NCBI GenBank assembly: GCA_036936605.1
Contig: JAUPFV010000002.1
Span: 160,634,813-160,698,812, forward strand
Direction: 5' to 3'
From: Limnanthes douglasii subsp. nivea
Taxonomy: Eukaryota; Streptophyta; Magnoliopsida; Brassicales; Limnanthaceae
DNA length: 64,000 bases
In this document: positions 1 through 10,841 of the stretch, in pieces
Layout: each line of letters starts with the position of its first letter
Position numbering within the stretch: position 1 is the stretch's first letter
The notes under the pieces: model-generated
What the model was told of the DNA's origin: nothing
What the model saw: the letters and a program-made list of their open reading frames with translations, nothing else
Databases searched by the model: none
Translations under genes and position numbers: made by a program

Positions 1-938
1 AATAGTATTTTAAGACTCCTCTTTATATATATATATATGTAATTTTTTAGTTTTAACAAACTCGAAGATCTTCTAGTAGATAGTATTAGACTACTTTATA
101 TATTATGATTTAAATATTAATCTAAAAATGATTGAAAATATTTGTTAAGTCAATAATTTTAACTTCATTGTCATAAATTTATATGAAAACTGTATAAATA
201 ATTTCACTACATGTTCATAGCTTTTATGACAAAATATCTCAAAAACTTGAAAATATTTAGTGGAAATCTAGTTTTTAGACCTATATTTTTTCAATTAAAG
301 ACTTATTATCACGGTGACATATTAAATTACAATAATACATCGAGAACACTACCATATTACTACATTTGAGCTCCATGTTTATCACATATTGACACATATC
401 ATGATAAACTAATAATGTGCTACTCATTCTGACGGAAAGCATGAGCCGTATTAGATCAAACTTTGTTCGGTCATGATGGTATATTACTTTCCATGGTGAA
501 AATAAAGAATATTCTAATGTTATTTAAAGTTATAAAAATAAATATTTATGTCAATTTTTTTCCTTATAGATGTATAGTTTTTATACAAAAAATTTCATGC
601 AGAAATAAATTTAAAATCTTATATAAAAAAGAGGGTCAAAACGATTTGTGTATATCTTTGTTTTACTTATTTTTTTATAATTTAGTATCATGATCTCATT
701 TTAAAAATAGGTTATTGGATATGACAAAGATATATTATAATAAGGTTGGAAATTGTCCGGTCCATAAGATTCGAACCATTAAACAACTAACGCTCGCTAA
801 GTGAAATACTTATAAGCCCAAAGAAAAATTCAACTAAAAGCAAAGACATAAAAAGGAAATGAGTTATAAAACAACTAAGTAAATAAAAATTAGCATAAAG
901 ATATATTAATCCACAAGAATACTAATTGTATTAAGTGG
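1..938. other. AT-rich sequence without recognisable gene
   Basis: No coding potential that I can support. A 76-codon open frame at 463-693 (+) is AT-driven and resembles nothing. If the 5' LTR of element A has the same length as its 3' LTR it should start near 520, but I could not match this stretch to the 3' LTR upstream of position 939, so it may hold an insertion or be diverged beyond recognition. Confidence 0.5.
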
Positions 939-1120
939 CCATAAAGATATTGGCATTCAAAAGAGTTGTAACTAATGAAACTTATGAGTTATGATCATTC
1001 AACAATTATAAGTCAAATGAGTATTAAATGTAATATCCCTAATATAAAAGACGTTATGTAGCCCTCTACATAAATGGGGAAGAACTTAAGTAATAAGTTA
1101 ATCAACATTTTATCATACCA
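939..1120 (+). repeat. 3' part of the 5' LTR of element A
   Basis: Aligns with 19255-19430: both contain ccataaagatat, then an attcaaaag..ttgtaact block, an ..aaaagacgttat block, and end in atcaac..ttt..catacca. The match starts at 939; further upstream the two copies can no longer be aligned by eye. The next bases (1121 on) read like a primer-binding site. Confidence 0.7.
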
Positions 1121-1140
1121 AACTGGGTGGCTCCATTAGA
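1121..1140 (+). other. Candidate primer-binding site of element A
   Basis: The sequence aactgggtggctccatt directly follows the LTR terminus catacca, in the same relative place as aattggcgaccacagt after the LTR of element D. The match between the two is only partial, so this site is positional inference. Confidence 0.4.
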
Positions 1141-3390
1141 GAAGAAAAATTCCCAAGCAATTTTAATCCAAAAACCAAAAAACGATAAAGTGATTAAGAC
1201 AAATCATGAATGATTAATATCAAGAAAAAAACTTGATATGGTGCTATGAGTAATAACAACCGGCGATATGGTGCTATGAGTAATAACAACCGGCGTGACA
1301 AAGAACAAGATCCATCAACCATCGTCTGAGTAGTTCTAGCTATAGAATTTCAGTAGCTCACAAGATAACTACGCGAGAGGCATGCAAAAATACTAAATAA
1401 AATATAATAAATTACGTATTCGACTCCTCAACCAAAGTGAAATAAAAGATCAGAAACTTGAGGTGGAAATCGAAAGAAAAGATGAATGAGATGATATTGA
1501 CCATTACATGGCTAGATATCGCTATCAAAACATCACCAACATACACAATATTTCTTTTAAAAGTCAAACAACGCAACCACCACACAATAATGGGAATGAA
1601 GAAAAAATAACTCTGACAGTAAACCCCCTCATTCGGAAGAATAATCAAGGCTTCATTGCACCCCCAAGAACCACTTAAGATCAATAATAAATATTCGGGA
1701 TTAACGCATTGGTCCAGCCAAACCACCAACAGGTTCCCCAACAATTCATATTAGCTCAACCATGTGTACATTAAATAGGTTACCATAATAACTATAAGAC
1801 CTCAATGGCATAAATTAGGAGTAAATATTGGTAATCATCACTATCCAACGTCTCCCATACAACTATCATACCCGTAATACTATCCACCCGCACCTTTGGC
1901 TTACCCAAATATGCAACCGGGACCCCGAACAACTTCTGTAGCAATCAATAAGAATAATTCATATGGCACACTTTAGATTACATGAAACAACATGCCCCAC
2001 GATGATGCTACACCATCATGAACCAACATGTGGATACTATGGCAGTGGAACTATGCAGTTCCCTAGTATACCAATATAGTTTTGATCGATAAAGAAAACC
2101 GGTCCGACCACCACACAGTGTTAAGGGGTAGGTAAACATAAACCTATCTTTTATGAAAACTATGGCGAGTATACATAGTATAATTCTCCTCTGGAACACA
2201 TACCATCAACTCATTTCATTAATACCCACAATATAGATAAATTCATTAATAAATGTGATTCAGACCACTAAACGGAGATTTTTAAGAGTGCAACGTTGAG
2301 ATGCCCTTATAGTGTATAATAGTATGAAGTACAAAGTACTCGTCCACGAAACCACTATATTGGCTCCAATTCTATCAAATGAGACGCAAACTATATCATC
2401 CATTACAAAAAAAACTAATAAGAGATTGTGAGCATTTATATAACAATTTTTAAAAACCAAAGATAAGCTTCAGGATTTACCCAATAAGACAACATGTCTT
2501 CCATATCGACAAGGGATATTACAAGGATTCTTATCTAATATGATAAAAAACATAAATCTTATGTCTTTGAAGAACTATTAGCTCTACTAGAGTGCCATAT
2601 TAAGGTGTAAGAAATGAAAACATAAAGATGGGATGAAGATACGACTATCCCAACAACGTAATCAAAAAGCCACCGGCTAGCATGTCTGAACAAACCATTA
2701 TCCAAGGAATAAGTTAATTACAACCCTTATCATGTCACTACCAAAAGAAATTATTATGAAGAATCATCCAAGAAAAAGTACTAACCAATGAATAAGGTAT
2801 CAAAGAAGTTTTTGAAGCAACAAAATAAATATTTATAACAACCATGATCACAAACGAAGATCCAAACGACCTCCACAAGGCCTATTTACTGAATTAACTG
2901 AGAGCCTTAGAGTTATCAATAAAACAATTAAATATGTTCTTAGATACAAAAAAACAGAAAGATTTCATGGCCCTAGAAAATAAACACAAGTAAAAAAAAT
3001 TACAAATTTCATAGCGGTGTAGGACACTATACAAGGGATTGTTAAGAATTATATGACTATGCTTAAAATATGATTTCTGAGGAAAAACTATCATATTTTG
3101 TTAAGAGAAAGATAAAAACGAGTACACAGGTATAAACGCTGACATGAATACAAAGACAAAGAAGTGCAAGAACTAGTCGAGGAGCCATGGAGGCTTGACA
3201 ACAATGTCATCTCTGACATAAAGTCAAATAAATACTTAAATCATGAACCCAATAAAAACTTTATCTGTGTCATTTCTAGCATAGACCATTTTTAGGAATT
3301 ACCAATCATTCGAGAAAAATATACATCAAAATTTTAGACATACAACACCATAGACATACATCACCAAACTTTTACTAGAAATCCATATCC
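1141..3390 (+). pseudogene. Degraded gag region of element A
   Basis: Mostly unreadable, but at about 3010-3060 a frame gives GHYTRDC followed by a stop, lining up with the CCHC zinc knuckle of element D (GHTTDDC). This places the end of gag here and shows that the whole stretch is internal retrotransposon DNA. Antisense open frames at 1412-1744, 2008-2199, 2260-2460 and 2894-3094 are shadows without family resemblance. Confidence 0.5.
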
Positions 3391-6300
3391 AATACTAGCA
3401 TTTTCCGATAATGATCTTATAAGGAATATCAGGACTCCATGGTGATGCAGTACTTATGAATGTTGAGTTAGAAGAAATATAGAACAAAAACGTAAAACAT
3501 TTCATCAAACAAATATACAATAAGATGCGAGATGTCCTAGAATCAATCCATTTACAAGGAATCTTAACAGGCTTTATAGGTGAAAATAAAAAAATAGTGG
3601 GTGAATTAAACATGGACGCTGTCCCTGGAAGACTATAATTCAACAAGAGAGTATACTAACTTTATGTGATTTTACTCTCAAGATGGAAAACTTCAATCAT
3701 TCAAGAGGTTGACAAACTCATCACCATCGAGAATATTCGGAAGGCTAACTACCTAGTTTGGATGGAAAATATGGTGCTAATGAAATATAATAAGGACACG
3801 TAGAGAATGTACATAGACTTCATTGACCTTAGAATGACATGTCAAAAATATCATATTACATTACCATGAATCGATCAACGAGTAAATGCTACATATGGAA
3901 ACCGAATATTATCCTTCATTGATTCCTACTCCATATACAATCAAATTTAAATTCACAATTACGACTAGGAGCATATAATGTTTATAACCAAAATGTGTCT
4001 TCATTGATATAAAGCAATGTCACCTGTCAGCGTTTGGTGCATAATATTTTTAGAAATCAGACAAGAAGAGACTTACAAGCTTACATAGACAACATGTTAG
4101 TCATAAGCAAAGAAGACAAAAAAGCACATAGTTGAGTTAACCGAAACCTTCTCTAATCTCAGAAAAGTCGACTTAAATGTAAACTTGAAGAAATGTGCCT
4201 TTGATGTTCAATCGGGAAAGTTAGTTAGCTACATGGTTAACGGAAAATCCTTTATATTAAAATTCACTCAATTGAAAATTTAGCAATGATAGCTCTTCAA
4301 AGAATACTAAACAAGTACATACGATTACATGCAAATTGAATGCTTTTAACGAATTCATCTCCAAATATTTGATCAAGTGTCAACCATTATTTCTAAGTTA
4401 CGAGAGAAGCATGAAAATTCAGATGGATACCACCCATGAAAAATATTTTCATAATATAAAGAAATTTCTTTCATATTTAGAATACTAACCAAGATAAAGT
4501 CATGGGATTTTTTGTATGCGTACCTTAAAATATTGGATTACATTATTAGCACCATTCTAATACAAATGAAAGTGCAAGTAAATCTATACCAAGTGTTGAA
4601 AATATATATTTACAGATGAAGAAGTTAGCCTTAACACTCGTGGTGGCGACAAGAAAAATGCGGTCTTACTTCCAAACTCATACCATTATCATCCAAACAT
4701 CATTTCTGTGAAGAAACCATACAAAATCCAGATGTTACAGGACAACTAACAAAGTCATTTGTCAAACTAGGAGACTATGACATTAAGTAGGAATCCTAAA
4801 CTGAAATAAAGGCTCAAGTCTTAGAATAGTTTCTCATGAATTTGAAAGAACGATACATCCAAAAGACCAAACATAGTCCATAGTAAGTGAATACCAATGA
4901 AAGAAGCAACAAATAAGGTTCTAACGCATGAGTTAAACTTATATGTCCAATGGGAGAATTTCTGACATATGCCATTAAGTTTGGTATTCTGCTCAATGAG
5001 GTAGAATACGAAGTTTTATTTGCAAGATTACAGCTAGTTAACATATGTGTGCCAAATGGATCTAGTTAATTACAGATTCACAGCTTATAGTCAACCAAGT
5101 ATTTGGCCAAGCTGAAGCAAAGAAAGACAACATCAATCAATACTTGAAAGAGTGACGATGATAAATGTCCTTCTTTGAGCATGTGGATTTTGAGCAAGCA
5201 CCAAGAACATAAAATGAAAAACCAAACCCCTTCGCATTTTAACATGCACAAATACTGGGTAATAAGTTATTTTACATGATAAATTATCCGTCATAATCCA
5301 AGAAAGTTCATTACAATTGTATACACATCATGGATTATGATAATTAAAAGGGAAGAAGAATATGATAGCTGAAAAACTCTTATAACAAAGTACCTACCAA
5401 AAAGTACATTATTGGAAAGCAAGGCTGAAGCCAAAAAAATTAAGGTGAAAGAGCACATTTTGTCTAGTGCCTAGGTACATTGTATAAGCGGGATTGACAA
5501 AACCACTACTCGAATTTCTTGGCTCATACGAAGCATATTTTGTTATTGATGAACTCTGTGACGAAGAAGGTAGTGCACATTATGGTTACAAAACATTAAA
5601 CAAAAGAGTCCTACTCCAAGACTACTATTGGCTTATAATAAAGTTGGATGTAAAGAAGAAAGTTAATAGTTGTGCCAGCTGCCAAAGTTTCTCTAATTCA
5701 ATCTAAGTCCTAGCAATTTAATTGGAAACCATATATGAAGCAATACCATTTGATAAGTGGGGTTGTGAGATCTTTTCCTCCGGCTTTGATAGTAAAGAAA
5801 TATATGATTTTACCAATTTATTACTTTTTTAAATATGAAAAGGTAAAACTAATGGTTGACATCACATCCTAAAAAGTAATCAGTTTTTTTGACTCGCACA
5901 TGTGCTACCATTACAAATACCCCAAGTTATAACAAGATACAGGGGCACTCAATTCCAGAATGAAAAAGTAATTTGGTATTTCTAAAAACGAGTATTAAGC
6001 AGATTTTCTCATATTATTTTCACCCACAGACTACTGGCTAAGTAGATCTAACTAATCGAACCATATCTGAAGGGACCAATAAGATGCTTGAATCAACAAC
6101 AGTAACCAAGCCATATTTCTAACAAGAATTTCTATTGTCCTATAGAACCACTCCATGTTCAACAACAAACAAATTATATTTCCCTATAGTGTATGGAATA
6201 GATGTGGTTGTCATACCCAATATGATTATACTTTCTTAAATAATCTCCAACGATAAGGAAGAACTAAATAATAACACAAGACATACCAAACTTGATATTA

Positions 6301-6600
6301 TATAAAAGAGTCAATGCTCGTCTTTGGTCTGAACACTGCAAGACCTTCATGCAAAATAAATATAATTCAAAGGTTTCTATTTTGTAGCTTCAAACCAAGA
6401 TATTAATTATGGAGAAGAGTATTCCTATAAACAAAGAGAAATGCATAGGTAACCTCACCCAAAATTAGGAAAACCTATAATGGAATCAAAAGGTCAATCC
6501 ATAAACTTTTATTTACTAGATGAGAAAGAAAATTAGCTTCGACAACTCAGAAATGAGGAGTACTTCAAGATTTATCATCCTTCATAAGTTATAATATTTT
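3391..6600 (+). pseudogene. Degraded pol (PR-RT-RNaseH-INT) of element A
   Basis: Successive frames on the + strand match element D. About 3430 is protease-proximal sequence (HGDAVLMN). 3800-3960 is reverse transcriptase: an FIDLRM.. block, then a block aligning with NKLLSFMDAFSGYNQI of D. 4080-4240 follows the palm region and connection. About 4500-5230 matches RNase H. 5494-5706 is an open stretch aligning with the integrase zinc-binding region (HYGYKTLNKRVLLQDYYWL, C..C retained). 5930-6130 is the integrase core with the GTQFQ-like and HPQT.. E-box regions recognisable. Stops and frameshifts are everywhere, so this is a molecular fossil. It is a close lineage relative of D but far older. 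Confidence 0.75.
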
Positions 6601-6899
6601 ATGTAATTGTTCTCTCACAATAACATGAGTGGTGTAGTATTTTCCTATTTTGTGATGTGAGTAAGGTTTTAATGAGACACTTAGTATTCAATAAGATGTG
6701 TATGCATTAACATTTTATGATGCAAGAACGAGTCTATGGATTCAGCTAAAGATAAAAAAATATATACATTGAGAATAATTCTACAACATTAAGTTTGCAG
6801 CTCTAATAGTAATGCTACACAAATCTATACAATCAAATTCAAACTTGTATAGCTTCAGAATTTACTATAATACATGATATATTCAAAGTACATCATATA

Positions 6900-7140
6900 C
6901 CACGTTATTCAATCAACAAAGAAGTTGGGAGAAGTCTGAAATCTTAAAATCTCTTCAGCATCTCTAAGCTACGACATTCAGTCAAGAAACAAATAAGGAT
7001 AAATTTGAAGTCTTAAATTCTCTTCAACATATCTAATGCTACGTCATTCAATCAAAAAATAAGAAAGGATAACTATGAAGTCTCAAAATATATTTAGCAT
7101 ATCCAATGTTATAATACTTACTTAACGAAGAAGATAACAT
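6900..7140. repeat. Imperfect tandem repeat, unit about 65-70 bp
   Basis: Three to four diverged units each contain an attcaatcaa..aa block, then gaagtct..aaa..tctcttcagcat, then a atctaa(tg)ctacg block. The units start near 6905, 6967 and 7034, with a decayed one after 7105. It lies in the internal 3' part of element A, before nested element B. Function unknown. Confidence 0.55.
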
Positions 7141-7849
7141 CAAACTAAAGTATTTAAAATATCTTTAGTACATGTACAGACGTTTTAATCCTTTAACAAT
7201 ACATATAATACTTGATGCATCACTAGATAATTGAAAATAAGTCTAGTACTTTAGGAGTTAATAATATCCCAATAAAAAAGAAATAAGAGGTAAGACTTGA
7301 CCATCAGCAATATCCAATACCCTAATCTCATGTTCTCTTTTACAAATTCTATGGATTTCTTAAAGAACCAAGTATTGGATGCTAAAATAACATAAATATG
7401 AATCATGACCCCTTCTCAATACTAAAGCAAACCATATATTATGTTTTTTTTCAAAATAAATAAATTTTGGTTACTTTAGATATAACCCAACAAAGGAACC
7501 ACGTGTCTCTTTGAAGCATATCAATTAATTTGGACAAGCAAAACTTTAAGCAACAATGAATGCATGTATACATATTAGCGAACATACTGCTGTAGTTGCA
7601 CAAACCCATGACTATATGTCCTTTTTGGACAAACGGGAACGAGCTTTATTTGGGGTTCGCTTATCTGAATTAGGAGTTACGACCACTCAAATTGAACGCG
7701 TCGAAGAAGCCCAAAAAATTTCAAAACCATCATGGAGCCTTTTGATTACATTTACGTCCGAAAACACACCGTTTAGGCCCTTTATGTTGTTTTTGTTAAT
7801 TTTCTATAATTTTCAAATTTTATTAGATTTTAGTAAAATACTTAACTAG
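7141..7849. other. Spacer with an unassigned 97-codon open frame
   Basis: An open frame at 7556-7849 (+) starts at atgaatgcatg and has a charged first half and a hydrophobic end that runs into AT-rich DNA. I recognise no domain and see no splice signals that extend it. It abuts the 5' LTR of element B and is most likely non-coding. Nothing else is visible. Confidence 0.3.
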
Positions 7850-8109
7850 CTCCAATCACTTTAAAATTGGGCTGGGATTTATGTTATTTTGTAGAGAATA
7901 ATATGTACTTTTGGCGTAGGGTTTCGATTAGTTTTATAAAAGTCTCTCAATCCCTACTTTTGTCGTCAGACTTTTGATATCAAATTTTAGTTTTCTCTAA
8001 GTATCTTATACTATAACCTAGGATTATGGTTTATTTATTCTTTGTTTCCACTTTACTTTTATTGTGTTTGGAGTCGTTTTTCCTATCTCTCATATTAGCG
8101 CCACCATAT
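7850..8109 (+). repeat. 5' LTR of element B (left edge approximate)
   Basis: Its 3' half, from about 7968, aligns with 15548-15690. The right edge is fixed by the primer-binding site at 8110. The left edge cannot be set because the 3' LTR copy is truncated. Confidence 0.55.
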
Positions 8110-8121
8110 TGGTATCAGAGC
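8110..8121 (+). other. Primer-binding site of element B (initiator-Met tRNA type)
   Basis: tggtatcagagc is the widely used plant retrotransposon primer-binding sequence complementary to the 3' end of initiator tRNA-Met. It sits directly after the LTR, as expected. Confidence 0.8.
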
Positions 8122-8519
8122 GACACAACTCCTGCAACATGGGTTACAGAGGTCTGCCAACTAAAAGATCCTTGCGCGGGAATTCCACTCTTCCAATCGC
8201 AGAACCGATCGATCGGGATGAGTTCGAAAACCAAATTATCTAGGTGGGTGAACATATGTGTTTTCTAGGAAACCAGATGAAGGATGTACATTATGCACGA
8301 CAAAGGTTATTGAACAACCAAACCAACGGATTTCGAGCTCCAGGTTTGAGCAACCAGCCGCCAGAATCTGAGAGAGAGACCAACCACAAACAGAATCGGT
8401 TTGATCCTTGGAGAGAACAAGGTAAAAGTTAATATTACCCTCAAGACTGTCGTGAATAGGTCTTTGAGTAACTGCCACCAAGAGATTCTGATCCGAACGC
8501 CAGTAACCGGTGATAATCT

Positions 8520-9190
8520 AGATTTAGACTTGAGATCCTAGAGTTCCATGGGGGTTTCGTACCAGAGGAGTTCTTAGATTGGATCTCCTTAGTTGAAGAG
8601 ATCCTTGATTTTAACGAGGTTCCGGATGCAAAACAGGTACAGTTGGTTGCAACTACGTTCTTAGGCCGAGCTGCATCTTGGTGGAAACAGTTAAAGCAGA
8701 CCGATTCAAGGCAACGTAAGCCAAAAATAACAACCCGAGCTAAATTTGTGAAGCACTTGAGGGCTGCATTTTTGCCTTATAATTATGTGCGTATAATGTA
8801 CTAGCAGTTCTAAAACCTTAAAAAGGGTGAATGACTATTGATGAATACATTAACGATTTTTTCAAGCTGCAAAACCGGTGGATATTGCTGATTCGATAGA
8901 TCAATTAGAATCTCGCTACATAGAAGGGATAAGACAATATTTGTAGGACTAACTAAACATGTTCGACCCTGTGAATGTGTCCGAAACACATCAACGTGAA
9001 GTGCATATGGAGAAATCCCTTTCACAAAGTATTTATAGAGCATATACTGCCAGAACAAATACAATACCGTTTTAAAAAAAGACGGTTCCAGGTCCTAGGC
9101 CATCAGTACCAACTATCATGCAGGTACTTCATCGCAGGTCATGTGCTACAATTATCACGAACTAGGGCACGTTGCTTTGAAATTGTCCAA
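8520..9190 (+). pseudogene. gag remnant of element B
   Basis: From about 8535 a clean frame reads LEFHGGFVPEEFLDWISLVE, followed about 30 codons later by ATTFLGRAASWWKQLK and AKFVKHLRAAFLPYN. This is the typical retrotransposon Gag core (Retrotrans_gag family, W..SW..L pattern). It then breaks at stops near 8800-8830, and fragments continue to about 9190 (a YCHNC-like knuckle region is unclear). Non-functional. Confidence 0.8.
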
Positions 9191-9204
9191 AATTATGACA
9201 ATAA

Positions 9205-9462
9205 TTGATGGGTTTGTTCACCAGAGCTCCTGATTTCGATATGGAAAGTGAACCACTGTTTGATGATGAAGTGGAGGAAACTATTGATGAGGTTCAGGAG
9301 GACCAGGTTACTGGAGGAGATTTTGGGCCGAAATTGGTTTTTAGACGTGTTTGTTTTACACTTAAGGCAAATGGTGAAGGGAAAGATTGGCTACGAAACA
9401 ATATTGTCGAGTCGACTTGTACTATTCAGGGAAAGGTATGTAAATTCGTTATTGATTCAGGG
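9205..9462 (+). pseudogene. Protease N-terminal half of element B, cut by an insertion
   Basis: An acidic leader (EPLFDDEVEETIDEVQEDQ) is followed by RRVCFTLKANGEGKDWLRNN and CKFVIDSG. The last is the aspartic protease active site (D-S-G). The reading is lost immediately after the codons for DSG, where the foreign block begins. The missing continuation (NVISKEAV..) resumes at about 14389. Confidence 0.8.
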
Positions 9463-9645
9463 ATATACATTCTCTAAATTTACTATAATATTCGAAGTGC
9501 TACGTTCTCTAAACGCACTATAATGTTCGAAGTGCTACACTCTCTAAACACACTATAATATTCGAGGTGCTACGCACAACATTATTCAAAGTGTCACATT
9601 ATATAAGTGCCTTATTTATATTTAAGGTGTTAACATTGTTTAAAC
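9463..9645. repeat. Short tandem repeat at the left edge of the inserted block
   Basis: Three clear copies and further decayed ones of a roughly 37-bp unit (actataat.ttcgaagtgctac then a tctctaaa run). The block separates the broken protease of element B from the element-A-type sequence to its right. Confidence 0.65.
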
Positions 9646-10636
9646 ACACTAATGAATGATAAAAACAGTAACATTATAACTGATAATCAATGCTTTAAAA
9701 GGACTAATGAGATACTCAACCATGCCTTCAAAAAGTTTATTCATTCGATTATTCAATCCGTTAAACCCTGAGGAAAAGCTTGTTTTTTCCTTTTATAAAA
9801 TAATAATGTTATTCCTTATTATATACTTTCAAATTATTAAGGGGTACTATATTAAATCTAAAAGTAACCCGAATAAAACTCAAGCAATCTGAATTCCATT
9901 TGATAACCATAAGCAACTTCAAAAAAATTGAAAATTTTAAAGCTCTTTCGGTTTATCTCAAGCATCAAATAAAGATTCTCTGATATGACACTCGTGTGAT
10001 TAATTTCTGTTTGAGGGTAATTTTATAAAGTGTTTTGGGAATTTAATGTTTAAGGTAGAGAGTAGTGAGATAATTAAGCTGTGTGCTAACTGGTAAATTC
10101 TGATTACCCTCATTAATGAAAGTGGTTGAGGTATTTATACTTAATTAGTGACCCATGGGCCTGTTGGGTCAGTTTGTGGAGTCGGGTCGAGTTTAAGGAC
10201 CCATTAGTAATTTGGTGCGAAGTGACTAACATCTAGCTTAGTCATATTCCACTACATTAGTGTTGTTCGGTTTCACCTGATAGTAGTTTGGTCCGAACTA
10301 CCTATCGGATAAAAAAAATATTAAGTAGCTAAAATATCCGACCTTATCAGACACAACATCCAAATAACTCTAAAAACATGCTATTTGTTCATATGTTGTT
10401 TTCATTTCAACAAAATAGAGCTTTTTATCCTCAAATGAGGTTTTGGCCGACAAAGGGTTTTTTACATAGGCATGAACGTGATCAACACAAATTAATTGAG
10501 AGATATGTCTAAAGTTAGTTCGACTAGAGTGGAATACAACTTACCAATATATTTAAAGACTTCTATGAGTCCAACCAAAAATGGCTGCAATACCATTTGG
10601 TGTACTTTATTCGACATCAATCTCCATAAATGCTTC
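9646..10636 (+). repeat. Element-A-type 3' end: internal tail plus truncated LTR
   Basis: Near-duplicate of 18640-19262. 9646-9847 equals the internal tail (aaaacagtaacattata..), and from 9848 the LTR aligns with 18833 onward (..ttaaatctaaaagtaacccg). The match stops abruptly at about 10636 (ctccataaa), so the last roughly 170 bp of the LTR are missing. A 358-bp solo LTR plus 5-bp duplication interrupts it. Open frames in both copies (9707-9892 and 18628-18816) are only reflections of this shared repeat. Confidence 0.8.
9992..10349 (-). mobile_element. Solo LTR of a Tat-type Gypsy element, with 5-bp target duplication
   Basis: Read on the minus strand it begins tgataaggtcgg and ends taatcacacga. 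This closely resembles the LTR of element D (starts tgatgagtcc, ends taaccacacca) and shares internal blocks such as cccgac, tataaatac, and a gggtaat near the 3' part. It is flanked by gacac at 9987-9991 and 10350-10354. The sister repeat at about 18970 has the uninterrupted site with one gacac. There is no internal domain, so it formed by LTR-LTR recombination after insertion. Confidence 0.9.
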
Positions 10637-10841
10637 GATGTGCACCTTATATGCATGGGCAAGTATTTACGAATAAAGAAACATTGATGATCAACGCAAG
10701 TTAGATAGTAATTCCTTAATTATTTTGTAAGGAATTTCGCGAAGAAGATTAACAGATCTTTTCTCTTCGGAATTTTGGATAGCTAGTAGCATGTCTTTTA
10801 TACATTCATTCTCAGCAGCGGTAACACCAAGATTTTTCTCT

